Positions 7,538-16,937 are shown, numbered from the stretch's first letter. The stretch is 64,000 nt of DNA from Clostridiales bacterium FE2011 (GCA_017569305.1 CP069418.1:3348001-3412000); one strand, 5' to 3'. The notes: generated by a model from the letters alone, not told the origin. Program-made: numbers and translations.

Positions 7538-9343
7538 ATGATACAGGCTGTGAAGGGCAGAAATGTAAAGATACTGCCTGGATTATTTCAGCGCAGGATG
7601 AAGCTGAATGAGGACTACCTGATGGAGCTGGATCCGGGATGCCTGCTCCAGAATTTCTATATTGAAGCAGGAATCATTCCGCCGGGAGGACAGATTATCC
7701 CTGATCCGGCCAATGCCAGGATGCACTGGGGATGGGAGGCGCCGAGCTGCCAGCTGCGGGGACACTTCCTCGGGCACTGGCTGAGTGCGGCCGCGACGCT
7801 GTGCGATGGGGGAAACAAGCCGGAACTGAAAACCCGGATTGACTTCATCGTGGATGAACTGGCGAAGTGCCAGAAGCTGAACGGCGGTGAATGGGTCGGC
7901 AGCATTCCGGAGAAGTACTTCGCGTTTATGAAACCCGGTAATTATATCTGGTCTCCGCAGTACACGATGCACAAGACCATCATGGGCCTGAAGGACGTAT
8001 ACGAGCGGCTGGGCAACGAGAAAGCGATCCAGATCCTGGACAAGCTGGCGGACTGGTATGTACGCTGGGTGAAGGAAAATGAGGAAGAGGATCCGGAAGT
8101 TGTTTTCCGCGGAGAACAGGCCGGCATGCTGGAAGTATGGGCGGACCTGTACGCGCTGACGCAGAAAGAAAAGTATCTTTACCTGATCAAGGCTTATGAA
8201 GGAAACGCACTGTTTGAGCGTCTGGACAAAGGCGGAGACGCGCTGAGCGATGATCACGCCAACGCCTCCATTCCGCTGGCACACGGTGCGGCACGGATGG
8301 CCGAGATCACCGGAGATGAAAAGTGGATCAAGCGGCTGGAAGCCTTCTGGAAGACAGCAGTAACAGAACGTGGTATGTTTGCCACGACCGGAAGCAACGC
8401 CGGTGAATTCTGGATTCCGCCCCACAGCCATGGACGGTATATGGGAAATGAGGATCAGGAATTCTGCACGGTGTATAACATGGTGCGGGCTGCGGAATAC
8501 CTGTATCGAAGGACACTGAAAAAGGAATACGCCGACTATATTGAGCGGGCAATCTATAACGGTTTCCTGGCACAGCAGAACAAGGATACCGGCATGCCGA
8601 CCTACTTCCTGCCGATGCTGCCGGGCAGCAAGAAGAGATGGGGAAGCAAGACCAGGGACTTCTGGTGCTGCTTCGGCACGATGGTGCAGGCCCAGACAAT
8701 TTATCCGGAACTGGTATGGTACACTGACGGCAAGGACGTGACCGTGAGCCAGTACTTCCCGAGTGAAGCAGAGATGGATCTGGAGTACGGGAAGGTTCAG
8801 GTGCGCCAGGCTGTACATATGAAGAATTATGACAACCAGGTGCTGTTTGATGAGCACAGCGGCGGACGGGTGTCCCGGTGGAGCATCCGGTTCACGGTGA
8901 AGAGCGAAGGCAAAGGTGAATGGGCTCTGCGGCTGCGGGTACCGGCATGGATTGCCGGGGAACCGGTGGTCAGTGTGAACGGAAAAGAGATCAAGGCAGA
9001 GATTGAAGAAGGGTATATCGTGCTGGCACGTAATTGGGGAGAAGAAGAGGTCGTGGATGTGTTCTTCCCGAGTGAAGTCCGGTTTGAGAAGCTGGATGGA
9101 GCAGAAGAACTGGTGTGCTTCGTTGACGGCCCGGTAGTGCTTGCTGGACTTACAGATACAGATAAAGGAATTAAAGGCAAGCCGGAAGAAATATTATTAC
9201 CGGAGCAGAGCCATACATATGGAGCGTTCGTTTGGACGCAGAATGTGTATCTGACCAGAAAACAGAAGGAGAACTTCAGGCTGGTGCCGTTGTATGAGGT
9301 GACCAACGAAGCGTACACAGTGTACTTTACATCTGAAAGTTAA
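7538..9343 (+). CDS. Glycoside hydrolase family 127 (DUF1680), putative beta-L-arabinofuranosidase
   Basis: A 601-residue protein with the (alpha/alpha)6-barrel signatures of the family: WGWEAPSCQLRGHFLGHWLS, YTMHKTIMGL, and the EFCT...DFWCCFGT region that supplies the zinc-binding Glu/Cys set, including the nucleophilic cysteine used by characterised GH127 enzymes. It should release terminal beta-L-arabinofuranose from plant-derived oligosaccharides or glycoproteins. There is no signal peptide, so it acts on imported sugars in the cytoplasm. The ribosome site is AGGGGAG. The gene is monocistronic, with no arabinose transporter next to it. An A-type hairpin element starts immediately after its TAA. 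Confidence 0.88.
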   Translation: MIQAVKGRNVKILPGLFQRRMKLNEDYLMELDPGCLLQNFYIEAGIIPPGGQIIPDPANARMHWGWEAPSCQLRGHFLGHWLSAAATLCDGGNKPELKTRIDFIVDELAKCQKLNGGEWVGSIPEKYFAFMKPGNYIWSPQYTMHKTIMGLKDVYERLGNEKAIQILDKLADWYVRWVKENEEEDPEVVFRGEQAGMLEVWADLYALTQKEKYLYLIKAYEGNALFERLDKGGDALSDDHANASIPLAHGAARMAEITGDEKWIKRLEAFWKTAVTERGMFATTGSNAGEFWIPPHSHGRYMGNEDQEFCTVYNMVRAAEYLYRRTLKKEYADYIERAIYNGFLAQQNKDTGMPTYFLPMLPGSKKRWGSKTRDFWCCFGTMVQAQTIYPELVWYTDGKDVTVSQYFPSEAEMDLEYGKVQVRQAVHMKNYDNQVLFDEHSGGRVSRWSIRFTVKSEGKGEWALRLRVPAWIAGEPVVSVNGKEIKAEIEEGYIVLARNWGEEEVVDVFFPSEVRFEKLDGAEELVCFVDGPVVLAGLTDTDKGIKGKPEEILLPEQSHTYGAFVWTQNVYLTRKQKENFRLVPLYEVTNEAYTVYFTSES

Positions 9344-9465
9344 ATGAAATATTTCAAAACAACGTTGTTGCTTTGAAATATGAAATAAATCAGCTATGCT
9401 GATTTGTGAAATGTTGCCTTCGGCAACGTGAAATATTCGGCATCCGTCGAATGTGAAAGTTACTG
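9344..9465 (+). repeat. Four-hairpin element A2
   Basis: Arms ATATTTCAAA, AAATCAGC, GTTGCC and ATTCG, GTGAAATA linkers, tail GTGAAAGTTACTG. Two more hairpins (GTTGC/GCAAC and ACGTTCGC/GCGAACGT, to about 9501) extend to the udk leader. The first linker starts on the base after the GH127 stop codon. Confidence 0.88.
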
Positions 9466-9528
9466 TTGCTTCGCAACGGGACGTTCGCGAAAGCGAACGT
9501 GGATGATTTTGTAGGGGGCTGGATTTTT

Positions 9529-10146
9529 ATGTTATTCATAGGTATTTGCGGAGCGAGCGGAAGCGGAAAGAGTACGCTGGCGGATGCGCTGAGGGAAAAG
9601 CTTGGTGAAGACAGGTGCCAGGTGCTTCAGCAGGATGCGTATTACCGGGATCACTCCTACCTGACGTTTGAGCAGCGTGTGAAGCTGAACTACGACGAGC
9701 CCGGGATCTTTGACCATGATCTGCTGCTGGAGGATATTCAGCAGCTGCTGAACGGCGGCGGAATCACCCGGAAGGGATACAACTTCGCAGAGCATCGCCG
9801 GGACGATAAGCCGGACGAGATTATCCTGCCCAAGGACGTACTGATCCTGGAAGGTATCCACTGCTTCTACGATAAGCGACTGACAGAGATGATGTTCCTG
9901 AAGCTGTACATGCAGGTTGAAGCGGATATCTGCCTGCTGCGGAGAATTGAGCGGGATATCATTGAAAGAGGAAGAGACATCCAGGGCATCGGAGAGCAGT
10001 ACCTGAACAGCGTAAAGCCGATGTTTGATAAGCATATCCGGAATTATGTCCATGACGCGGACGTGATTGTGGCACACGGAGGAAAGAACGCGAGGATAGT
10101 GGACATACTGGCGGGATATGTGCAGGATGAACTGGGGAAAAGATAA
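9529..10146 (+). CDS. udk: Uridine kinase
   Basis: P-loop kinase that phosphorylates uridine or cytidine for pyrimidine salvage. Visible are the Walker A motif GASGSGKST near the N-terminus, the DAYYRDHSYL substrate region, the LILEGIH Walker B-like strand and the RRIERDIIERGRD lid. At 205 residues it has the normal family size. I start it at the ATG at 9529 after TAGGGGG; an in-frame ATG at 9466 would add 21 residues translated from hairpin-repeat DNA. Its last 13 codons plus stop are copied downstream in a 281-bp tandem duplication. Confidence 0.9.
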   Translation: MLFIGICGASGSGKSTLADALREKLGEDRCQVLQQDAYYRDHSYLTFEQRVKLNYDEPGIFDHDLLLEDIQQLLNGGGITRKGYNFAEHRRDDKPDEIILPKDVLILEGIHCFYDKRLTEMMFLKLYMQVEADICLLRRIERDIIERGRDIQGIGEQYLNSVKPMFDKHIRNYVHDADVIVAHGGKNARIVDILAGYVQDELGKR

Positions 10147-10286
10147 ATTGCTTCGCAAATGATATGTTTGACTTCGTCAAACATGATATATCGGCTTAAT
10201 GCCGATATGATAGATAAGGCGGTGACACTGATGTGTCACCGCCTTATATGATATATTCTGCTGTCGCAGAATGTGATTATAGTGTT
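10147..10286 (+). repeat. Four-hairpin element B3
   Basis: Leading TTGC/GCAA hairpin, then arms GTTTGAC, ATATCGGC (TTAAT loop), ATAAGGCGGTGACA and ATTCTGC, tail GTGATTATAGTGTT. The third hairpin is the long one. Confidence 0.88.
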
Positions 10287-10427
10287 TTGGCCAATGTGCG
10301 GTGTTTTGAGCGATGAGTAAGTATTGTTACTGTATTCTGGAAGGGAGAGGAGATCCTTCGACTACGCCTATGGCTGTGCTCAGACATACTGGCGGGGTAC
10401 GTGCAGGACGAACTGGGGAAAAGATAA

Positions 10428-10567
10428 ATTGCTTCGCAAATGATATGTTTGACTTCGTCAAACATGATATATCGGCTTAATGCCGATATGATAGATAAGG
10501 CGGTGTCACTGATGTGTCACCGCCTTATATGATATATTCTGCTGTCGCAGAATGTGATTATAGTGTT
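10428..10567 (+). repeat. Four-hairpin element B4 (duplicate of B3)
   Basis: Same stems as B3 because it lies in the 281-bp duplication. The long third hairpin has GGTGTCAC where B3 has GGTGACAC, changing one base near the loop. Confidence 0.88.
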
Positions 10568-10630
10568 TTGGCCAATGCGCGGTGTTTTGAGCGATGAGTA
10601 AGTATTGTTACTGTGTTCTGGAAGGGAGAG

Positions 10631-10763
10631 GAGATCCTTCGACTACGCCTATGGCTCCGCTCAGGATGACAGTAGAATGTAATGGGTAGATCATGCTTAC
10701 TGACTGTTGAAGTTGAGAGAGATTCTTCGACGCGCTCACAAGTTCGCTTGCTAAAAATGACAG
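10631..10763 (+). repeat. CCTTCGACT...GCTCAGGATGACA dispersed repeats
   Basis: A GAGATCCTTCGACTACGCC...CTCAGGATGACAG unit (10631-10671) and a diverged one (10716-10763, GATTCTTCGACGCGCTC...AAATGACAG). A truncated copy is at about 10350-10382 and another full one at 18451-18491. I see no coding sequence between 10764 and the pckA start, only AT-rich DNA likely to hold the pckA promoter, which I could not place with confidence. Confidence 0.65.
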
Positions 10764-11076
10764 TTGAGCGAATGGGAAAAGATTCAGGAGGAGAAAGAAA
10801 AATCTTTAGAGTAAGAGGAAGATAAAAGGGCAATATTCAGCAAAAATGAGGACGAATTTATCGGGTTTTGTTTTGTGTATGTACTGTTTGTTCAAAAATA
10901 TATGAAAATATACCGGAAAAAACAAGGGCCAAAACGTTGAAAATATTGCTTTTTTGGTAAATTTATAAAAATTTTGTTACAAGGCAGGAAATAGGGGAGA
11001 AGAATAGAATATGTGAAATTGGGTTACATTGGGATAAATATTCCAACAACCCGCAAATGCATTAAGGAGGTGCCTT

Positions 11077-12690
11077 ATGGCAGCTGTGGATCTTACCAAA
11101 TACGGGATCACCGGTGCAACGGAGATCATTCATAACCCTTCTTACGACTTCCTGTTCGAAGAAGAAAACAAGCCGGAACTGACTGGCTATGACAAGGGCC
11201 AGAAGACCGAGCTGGGCGCGATGAACGTCATGACCGGTATCTACACCGGACGGAGCCCCAAGGACAAGTACATCGTGATGGACGAAAACAGCAAGGATAC
11301 TGTTTGGTGGACCACCGATGGCTATAAGAACGATAACCATCCTCTGAGCGAGGAAAACTGGGCGATTCTGAAGAAGCTGGCCCAGAAGCAGCTGAGCGGC
11401 AAGCGCCTGTTCGTCATGGACGCCTTCTGCGGCGCCAACAAGGACACCCGCATGGCTATCCGCTTCATCATGGAAGTGGCCTGGCAGGCTCACTTCGTGA
11501 AGAACATGTTCATCCAGCCCACCGAAGAAGAACTGGCCAGCTTTGAGCCCGACTTTGTCGTGTACGCTGCTTCCAAGGCCAAGGTGGATGACTACAAGGC
11601 CATGGGCCTGAACAGCGAAACCGCTGTTGCCTTCAATATCACCAGCCGTGAGCAGGTTATCCTGAACACCTGGTACGGCGGCGAAATGAAGAAGGGTATG
11701 TTCTCCATGATGAACTACTACCTGCCGCTGAAGGGCATTGCCGCTATGCACTGCTCCGCCAACACCGACATGGAAGGCAAGAACACTGCCATCTTCTTCG
11801 GTCTGAGCGGCACCGGCAAGACCACCCTGTCCACCGACCCCAAGCGTCTGCTGATCGGCGATGACGAACACGGCTGGGACGACAACGGCGTGTTCAACTT
11901 CGAAGGCGGCTGCTACGCCAAGGTCATCAACCTGGACAAGGACAGCGAGCCCGACATCTACAACGCCATCCGTCGCGACGCCCTGCTGGAGAACGTCACT
12001 GTTGACGAAAACGGCAAGATCGACTTCGCTGACAAGAGCGTGACCGAGAACACCCGCGTGAGCTATCCGATCGAGCACATCGAGAAGATCGTTAAGAACG
12101 TGAACCCCGTGTCCGCCGGCCCCGATGCCAAGAACGTTATCTTCCTGAGCGCTGACGCCTTCGGCGTGCTGCCGCCCGTGAGCATCCTGACCCCCGAACA
12201 GACCAAGTACTACTTCCTGAGCGGCTTCACCGCCAAGCTGGCTGGTACCGAGCGCGGCATCACCGAGCCCACCCCCACCTTCTCCGCCTGCTTCGGCCAG
12301 GCCTTCCTCGAACTGCATCCCACCAAGTATGCTGAGGAACTGGTTAAGAAGATGGAAAAGAGCGGCGCCAAGGCCTACCTGGTCAACACCGGCTGGAACG
12401 GCACCGGCAAGCGTATCTCCATCAAGGATACCCGCGGCATCATCGACGCGATCCTGAACGGCGATATCCTGAACGCGCCCACCAAGAAGATTCCTTACTT
12501 CAACTTCGAAGTGCCCACCGAACTGAACGGTGTTGACACCGGCATTCTGGATCCCCGCGACACTTACGCGGATGCTTCCGAGTGGGAGAAGAAGGCCCAG
12601 GATCTGGCTGGCCGGTTCATCAAGAACTTCGCCAAGTACGAGAGCAACGAAGCCGGTAAGGCGCTCGTGGCAGCTGGTCCTCAGCTGTAA
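11077..12690 (+). CDS. pckA: Phosphoenolpyruvate carboxykinase (ATP)
   Basis: Interconverts oxaloacetate + ATP and PEP + CO2 + ADP in the cytosol. The 537-residue length is normal. The P-loop [11 protein letters not shown] begins near residue 242, and the substrate region [12 protein letters not shown] and the metal-binding GDDEHGWDD are intact. In rumen-type anaerobes this enzyme often runs in the carboxylating direction, gaining ATP and making oxaloacetate; the oxaloacetate decarboxylase operon directly downstream fits that use. AAGGAGGTG precedes the ATG. Codons end almost uniformly in C or G, indicating very high expression. Confidence 0.96.
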   Translation: MAAVDLTKYGITGATEIIHNPSYDFLFEEENKPELTGYDKGQKTELGAMNVMTGIYTGRSPKDKYIVMDENSKDTVWWTTDGYKNDNHPLSEENWAILKKLAQKQLSGKRLFVMDAFCGANKDTRMAIRFIMEVAWQAHFVKNMFIQPTEEELASFEPDFVVYAASKAKVDDYKAMGLNSETAVAFNITSREQVILNTWYGGEMKKGMFSMMNYYLPLKGIAAMHCSANTDMEGKNTAIFFGLSGTGKTTLSTDPKRLLIGDDEHGWDDNGVFNFEGGCYAKVINLDKDSEPDIYNAIRRDALLENVTVDENGKIDFADKSVTENTRVSYPIEHIEKIVKNVNPVSAGPDAKNVIFLSADAFGVLPPVSILTPEQTKYYFLSGFTAKLAGTERGITEPTPTFSACFGQAFLELHPTKYAEELVKKMEKSGAKAYLVNTGWNGTGKRISIKDTRGIIDAILNGDILNAPTKKIPYFNFEVPTELNGVDTGILDPRDTYADASEWEKKAQDLAGRFIKNFAKYESNEAGKALVAAGPQL

Positions 12691-12712
12691 GCGACATCCT
12701 TCGGATGACGCG

Positions 12713-12827
12713 ATGAAATATCCGATTTCATCGGATGTGAAATATTGAACGGCTTAGCCGTTCAATGTGAAATATCAGTCTTCGACTGATGTGAAATATT
12801 CGGCTGACGCCGAATGTGACAGTTACT
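12713..12827 (+). repeat. Four-hairpin element A3
   Basis: Arms ATCCGAT, ATTGAACGGC, ATCAGTC and ATTCGGC, with GTGAAATAT linkers and tail GTGACAGTTACT. A small CATCC/GGATG hairpin lies just before it, directly after the pckA stop. Confidence 0.9.
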
Positions 12828-12889
12828 CTTCAGGCCTACAGCCAAACGGGTAACAGTACATCTGCTTATGACTGATACGTGATTGTAGG

Positions 12890-12923
12890 TTTTTTCGGAA
12901 CGGCGGGGAACCGCCGTTCCGAA
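12890..12923. other. Strong GC-rich hairpin in the oadA leader
   Basis: TTCGGAACGGCGG and its complement CCGCCGTTCCGAA around a GGAA loop. T residues precede rather than follow it on the plus strand, so it is not a normal terminator for either direction. It may be a leader structure of the oad operon. Confidence 0.5.
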
Positions 12924-12973
12924 ATACTGCATAAAGGTCTTACTAATCTTAATCGGATCGGAGCGTATGGTTC

Positions 12974-14374
12974 ATGAAGAAAGTACAATTCACCGAAACC
13001 GTCCTGCGGGACGCAAACCAGTCCCTGATGGCCACCCGGCTGCCCTATGCCGACTTTGAGGAAATCCTGCCCGTCATGGACAAGGCCGGATACTACTCTG
13101 TTGAGTGCTGGGGCGGCGCCACGTTCGACAGCTGCCTGCGGTATCTGAACGAAGATCCCTTTGAGCGGCTGCGCAACATCCGCAAGAACATGCCCAACAC
13201 CCGCCTGCAGATGCTGTTGCGCGGCCAGAACCTGCTGGGCTACAAACACTACCATGATGACGTGGTGGAGAAGTTCGTTGAGCTGAGCATCAAGAACGGT
13301 ATCGATGTGATCCGTATCTTCGACGCCCTGAACGACTTCCGCAACCTGGGCACCGCCCTGGACGCTGTGAAGAAGTACGCCACGCCCCGGACCGTAGCCT
13401 CCGGCTGCATCAGCTACACCCAGAGCCCCGTGCACACCGTCGAAAAGTACGTTGAAATGTGCAAGGATCTGGTCAAGATGGGCTTCGATACCCTGTGCCT
13501 GAAGGACATGGCCGGTACCATGAGCCCCTACGAAGCTGAACACCTGATCAAGGGCATCAAGGATGCCGTTGGCGATGTGCCGGTTATCCTGCACACCCAC
13601 TGCACCACCGGTATGGCTTACATGACCCTGACCAAGGCCATCGAGAGCGGCGTTGACGTTATCGACACCGCTACGAGCTGCTTCTCAAACGGTACGAGCC
13701 AGGCCGCGACTGAGACCATGTTCTACGCCGCGCAGCAGTACGGCATCGAAACCGGACTGGATGAGAAGGTCATCAACAAAGTCAACGACTTCTTCAAGCC
13801 CGTGAAGCAGAAGTATGTTGACAACGGCACCATCAATCCCAAGAGCATGGCGACCGACAGCCAGGCGCTGGTGTACAAGGTACCCGGCGGCATGCTGAGC
13901 AACATGATCGCTAACCTCAAGGATATGAACGCCATGGATAAGTTCGACGAAGCGCTGCTGGAGATCCCGGCCGTCCGCAAGGACCTGGGCTATCCTCCGC
14001 TGGTAACCCCCCTGAGCCAGATGGTCGGCAACCAGGCCGTGACCAACGTGCTGGTGGGCGAGCGCTACAAGAACATCTCCAATGAAGTGAAGAACTACTT
14101 CAAGGGTGAATACGGCATCGCGCCGGCTCCCGTGAACGAAGAGCTGCAGGCCAAGATCCTGGGCGAGGGCGGACAGCCCATCGACTGCCGGATCGAGGAC
14201 AGCAAGCGCACCGGTGAGGACTTCGAGAATGCCAAGAAGGCCCTGGGCGACCTGGCCGAGAGCGAAGAAGACCTCATGAGCTGGATCTGCTTCCCGAAGC
14301 AGGCTGAGGATTACCTCAAGTTCCGGAAGGAAAACCGCGAAAAGAAAGTTCAGTACACCATCGAAGAGGCGTAA
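12974..14374 (+). CDS. oadA: Oxaloacetate decarboxylase alpha subunit (carboxyltransferase)
   Basis: Catalyses transfer of the C4 carboxyl of oxaloacetate to biotin, releasing pyruvate. The N-terminal TIM barrel shows TETVLRDANQSL (metal-binding Asp), ECWGGATFD, the lysine-bearing LCLKDMAG and the zinc-binding HTHCTTGMA, all shared with pyruvate carboxylase subunit B. The 466-residue chain ends after the conserved carboxyltransferase tail and lacks the biotinyl domain of longer OadA proteins; biotin is carried by the separate protein encoded at 14726. First gene of oadA-oadG-BCCP-oadB. The ribosome site CGGAG is modest. Confidence 0.93.
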   Translation: MKKVQFTETVLRDANQSLMATRLPYADFEEILPVMDKAGYYSVECWGGATFDSCLRYLNEDPFERLRNIRKNMPNTRLQMLLRGQNLLGYKHYHDDVVEKFVELSIKNGIDVIRIFDALNDFRNLGTALDAVKKYATPRTVASGCISYTQSPVHTVEKYVEMCKDLVKMGFDTLCLKDMAGTMSPYEAEHLIKGIKDAVGDVPVILHTHCTTGMAYMTLTKAIESGVDVIDTATSCFSNGTSQAATETMFYAAQQYGIETGLDEKVINKVNDFFKPVKQKYVDNGTINPKSMATDSQALVYKVPGGMLSNMIANLKDMNAMDKFDEALLEIPAVRKDLGYPPLVTPLSQMVGNQAVTNVLVGERYKNISNEVKNYFKGEYGIAPAPVNEELQAKILGEGGQPIDCRIEDSKRTGEDFENAKKALGDLAESEEDLMSWICFPKQAEDYLKFRKENREKKVQYTIEEA

Positions 14375-14388
14375 GGAGGAAGTAGAAA

Positions 14389-14724
14389 ATGACAAGTCGT
14401 TTGACACTTGGCATTGGCAGCAATCTTCTTGATGCCATCCTCGGTTATGCCGTGGTCTTCATCGGACTGACCCTGCTGATGACCGTTATCGTGATCGTCG
14501 GCAAGATCTTTACCGCCAAGAAGGCTGCCCCTGCCGAAGAAAAAGCCGCTCCCGCGGCTGCGGCTCCTGCCGCTCCCAAGAAGCTGGCTCCCGGCAGCGC
14601 CGGCGATGTGAAGCTGTATGACACCGATCCGCGTGACGCGGCGATGATCATGGCTATCGTGGCGAACAAGCTGGACAAACCCCTGAATGAGCTCCGGTTC
14701 AGATCCATCAAGGAGGTTAAGTAA
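14389..14724 (+). CDS. oadG: Oxaloacetate decarboxylase gamma subunit-like (OadG family)
   Basis: A 111-residue protein with one N-terminal membrane helix (about 18-40), an Ala/Pro-rich hinge and a small soluble C-terminal domain (YDTDPRDAAMIMAIVANKL). OadG proteins anchor the carboxyltransferase to the membrane OadB subunit and assist zinc binding. The gene lies 14 bases after oadA with AGGAGG before its ATG, and ends one base before the start codon of the biotin carrier gene. The soluble tail is longer than in classical OadG. Confidence 0.8.
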   Translation: MTSRLTLGIGSNLLDAILGYAVVFIGLTLLMTVIVIVGKIFTAKKAAPAEEKAAPAAAAPAAPKKLAPGSAGDVKLYDTDPRDAAMIMAIVANKLDKPLNELRFRSIKEVK

Positions 14725-14725
14725 G

Positions 14726-15121
14726 ATGAAGTATAAAGTAACCCTGAAGGGCAAGACCTATGAAGTAGAAGTGGATCAGGGCGAGGCCATGATCCTGGAC
14801 GAATATGAAGCGTATGCGCCGGCTCCCGCCGCCGCTCCCGCTCCTGTTGCTGCCCCCGCTGCCGCTCCGGCTGCTGCTCCTGCAGCTCCCGCCGTTGCCG
14901 CTGTTGCCGGTGAGCAGGTCAACTCTCCCATGCCCGGCACCATCGTGAAGATGAACGTGAAGGCCGGCCAGGCCGTGAAGAGCGGTGAAGTCCTGGCTGT
15001 GCTGGAAGCCATGAAGATGGAGAACGAGATCATGGCGCCCCATGACGCGACTGTTGTGCAGGTGCTGACTGACGTCGGAACGAAGGTCGATACCGGTACT
15101 CCGATCATCGTTCTGGGATAA
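14726..15121 (+). CDS. Biotin carboxyl carrier protein of the decarboxylase pump
   Basis: A 131-residue protein that carries the biotin arm between the carboxyltransferase and the Na+-translocating beta subunit. Residues 1-30 form a short N-terminal segment, 31-60 are an Ala/Pro-rich swinging linker, and 62-131 are a biotinyl/lipoyl domain with the biotin attachment lysine K97 in EAMKMEN. The start at 14726 is set by AAGGAGG; a longer frame from 14687 would run through the end of oadG. Equivalent proteins are annotated as acetyl-CoA carboxylase BCCP or methylmalonyl-CoA decarboxylase gamma; the neighbours favour the Na+ pump. Confidence 0.92.
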   Translation: MKYKVTLKGKTYEVEVDQGEAMILDEYEAYAPAPAAAPAPVAAPAAAPAAAPAAPAVAAVAGEQVNSPMPGTIVKMNVKAGQAVKSGEVLAVLEAMKMENEIMAPHDATVVQVLTDVGTKVDTGTPIIVLG

Positions 15122-15137
15122 GGGAGGAAACTGAAAG

Positions 15138-16364
15138 ATGTTAGAATCCCTCGGAAAACTGGTTACTGAATCCGGCTTTGCCGGTTTCTTCAGCAACCCG
15201 GACGGATGGCGCAACCTGGTGATGATCGCCATCGCGTGCGTGCTGCTGTACCTGGGTATCAAAAAGCAGTATGAGCCCCTGCTGATGGTCGGTATCGCTG
15301 TCGGCTGCCTGCTGGCGAACGTGAGCTCCGTGTTCATGACCGCTGACGGATCCCTGCCGGACGCCCTGTATCATCAGAGTCTGTGGGACGCTTTCCTGGA
15401 TCACACCAGCCCTTACTATCACAGCTACGGCCATATCATGGCCCACGGCGGTCTGATCGATATCCTGTATATCGGCGTTAAGGCTGGTATTTACCCCTGC
15501 ATGATCTTCATTGGTATCGGCGCCATGACCGACTTCGGTCCGCTGATCTCCAACCCGAAGAGCCTGCTGCTGGGTGCTGCCGCTCAGTTCGGCGTGTTCT
15601 TCGCCTTCTTCGGCGCGAACCTGCTGGGATTCGATGCGCAGCAGTCCGCTTCCATCGGTATCATCGGCGGCGCTGATGGCCCCACCGCCATCCTGACCAC
15701 CACCAAGCTGGCTCCTGAACTGCTGGGACCGATCGCCGTGGCTGCTTACAGCTACATGGCCCTGATCCCGATGATTCAGCCGCCCATCATGCGCGCCCTG
15801 ACCACTGAGAAAGAGCGCTCCGTGAAGATGACCCAGCTGCGTGAAGTCAGCAAGACCGAGAAGATCCTGTTCCCGATCATCGTGACGATCTTCATCGTTC
15901 TGCTGCTGCCCTCCACCGCTCCGCTGATCGGCTGCCTGATGTTTGGTAACCTGCTGAAGGAAACCGGCGTCACCGAGCGTCTGAGCGATGTGGCCCAGAA
16001 CGCCCTGATGAACATTGTTACCCTGTTCCTGGGCATCAGCGTGGGTGCCACCATGGTTGGTTCCCGCTTCCTGACGCTGGACACCATCAAGATCGTTGTA
16101 CTGGGCCTGATCGCCTTCTCCTTCAGCACCATCGGCGGCCTGCTGGTAGGCAAGCTGATGTACAAGCTGAGCGGCGGAAAGATCAACCCGCTGATCGGTT
16201 CTGCCGGCGTTTCCGCTGTGCCTATGGCGGCTCGTGTTTCCCAGCGTGAAGGTCAGAAGGCCAATCCTTCCAACTTCCTGCTGATGCACGCAATGGGCCC
16301 GAACGTGGCAGGTGTTATCGGATCCGCTATTGCGGCGGGATTCCTCATCAGCATGTTCGGTTAA
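15138..16364 (+). CDS. oadB: Na+-translocating oxaloacetate decarboxylase beta subunit
   Basis: A 408-residue membrane protein with about nine to ten hydrophobic segments. It decarboxylates carboxybiotin and couples this to export of Na+. Family signatures present include the re-entrant region IGIIGGADGPTAIL, with the essential aspartate, and the conserved terminal part KINPLIGSAGVSAVPMAARVSQ. It follows the biotin carrier gene by 16 bases with AGGGAGG as ribosome site. With pckA it forms a PEP/oxaloacetate node that could generate a sodium gradient for energy conservation. Confidence 0.95.
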   Translation: MLESLGKLVTESGFAGFFSNPDGWRNLVMIAIACVLLYLGIKKQYEPLLMVGIAVGCLLANVSSVFMTADGSLPDALYHQSLWDAFLDHTSPYYHSYGHIMAHGGLIDILYIGVKAGIYPCMIFIGIGAMTDFGPLISNPKSLLLGAAAQFGVFFAFFGANLLGFDAQQSASIGIIGGADGPTAILTTTKLAPELLGPIAVAAYSYMALIPMIQPPIMRALTTEKERSVKMTQLREVSKTEKILFPIIVTIFIVLLLPSTAPLIGCLMFGNLLKETGVTERLSDVAQNALMNIVTLFLGISVGATMVGSRFLTLDTIKIVVLGLIAFSFSTIGGLLVGKLMYKLSGGKINPLIGSAGVSAVPMAARVSQREGQKANPSNFLLMHAMGPNVAGVIGSAIAAGFLISMFG

Positions 16365-16367
16365 TAA

Positions 16368-16434
16368 ACTGCATAAGCAACAAGCGACGAACGTTGAAAA
16401 ACGTTCGCCGCTTGTTTGTTGCTTGCAGTTTATA
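16368..16434 (+). terminator. Long terminator hairpin after oadB
   Basis: A stem of almost 30 bp built from AAACTGCA, AAGCAACAAGCG and GAACGTT with a GAAA loop and the complementary arm. The bottom A/T pairs give it a terminator-like foot. Confidence 0.7.
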
Positions 16435-16451
16435 CGAGCATGCTTATGAGA

Positions 16452-16577
16452 ATGAAATATTTGAAAGCGACTACGTTGCTTTCAAATGTGAAATATTGGC
16501 CGTGCCGGCCAATGTGAAATAAAGCCGCTAAGCGGCTTTGTGAAATATTCGTCCAGAGGACGAATGTGATATATACT
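16452..16577 (+). repeat. Four-hairpin element A4
   Basis: Arms ATTTGAAAGC (9-base loop), ATTGGCC, AAAGCCGC and ATTCGTCC, GTGAAATA linkers, tail GTGATATATACT. The rest of the 361-bp gap to pspC is AT-rich with a TATAAT at 16658-16663 but no convincing -35 box. Confidence 0.9.
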
Positions 16578-16725
16578 TTTTTCTTTTCTGTGAAAGGTTA
16601 AGGATGATTTTAATGTTTCTCTAATTGTTTGTCCCTTATTTTCAAAGGAAGCGTGGATATAATGATACATGTAAACGCTGAGTTTACGAAATGCGAAAGA
16701 GATAAATTATTGGAGGATGAAAACA

Positions 16726-16920
16726 ATGAAGAAACTGTGCAAGAGCAACAAGAATAGAAAAATCTGCGGCGTGTGCGGCGGTATCGCTGAATACCTGAAT
16801 GCTGATCCTACCCTGATCCGCCTGGCGTTCGTCGTGATTTCCATGGCTGCCGGAACCGGCCTGCTGGCTTACATCGCTGCTGCACTGATTATGCCCGAGG
16901 CCAATGAAGTAGAAGACTGA
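16726..16920 (+). CDS. pspC: PspC domain protein
   Basis: A 64-residue protein: a basic N-terminal part with the PspC signature KICGVCGGIAEYLNADPTLIRL, then one hydrophobic helix (LAFVVISMAAGTGLLAYIAAALI). Proteins of this family sit in the membrane and respond to envelope stress; PspA is not encoded nearby. I start at the second ATG (16726), which places GGAGG 9 bases upstream; the ATG at 16717 directly abuts that site. Single gene ended by a bidirectional terminator after element A5. Confidence 0.88.
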   Translation: MKKLCKSNKNRKICGVCGGIAEYLNADPTLIRLAFVVISMAAGTGLLAYIAAALIMPEANEVED

Positions 16921-16937
16921 GAAGTCTTCGACTTCCA

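Larger units (their letters stand above)
10102..10663 (+). repeat. 281-bp tandem duplication spanning the udk 3' end and a B-type hairpin element
   Basis: Copy 1 is 10102-10382 and copy 2 is 10383-10663. By eye they differ at 8 positions. Three differences fall in the duplicated udk codons and all are synonymous third-position changes (GGA/GGG, TAT/TAC, GAT/GAC). The junction joins a CTCAG in the CTTCGACT...CTCAGGATGAC repeat to the udk coding sequence. Confidence 0.9.

Noticed and set aside
9344..9465. Reading the four-hairpin elements as Rho-independent terminators
   Set aside because: No T tract follows the individual hairpins, separate terminators sit next to several copies (A1, B1, A5, B6), and A8 lies inside an operon.
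9466..9528. Longer udk start at 9466
   Set aside because: The extra 21 residues are translated from hairpin-repeat DNA and the P-loop would be too far from the N-terminus compared with the family.
12887..12925. Terminator between pckA and oadA
   Set aside because: The strong hairpin has T residues on the 5' side only, so it lacks a terminator U tract in either direction.
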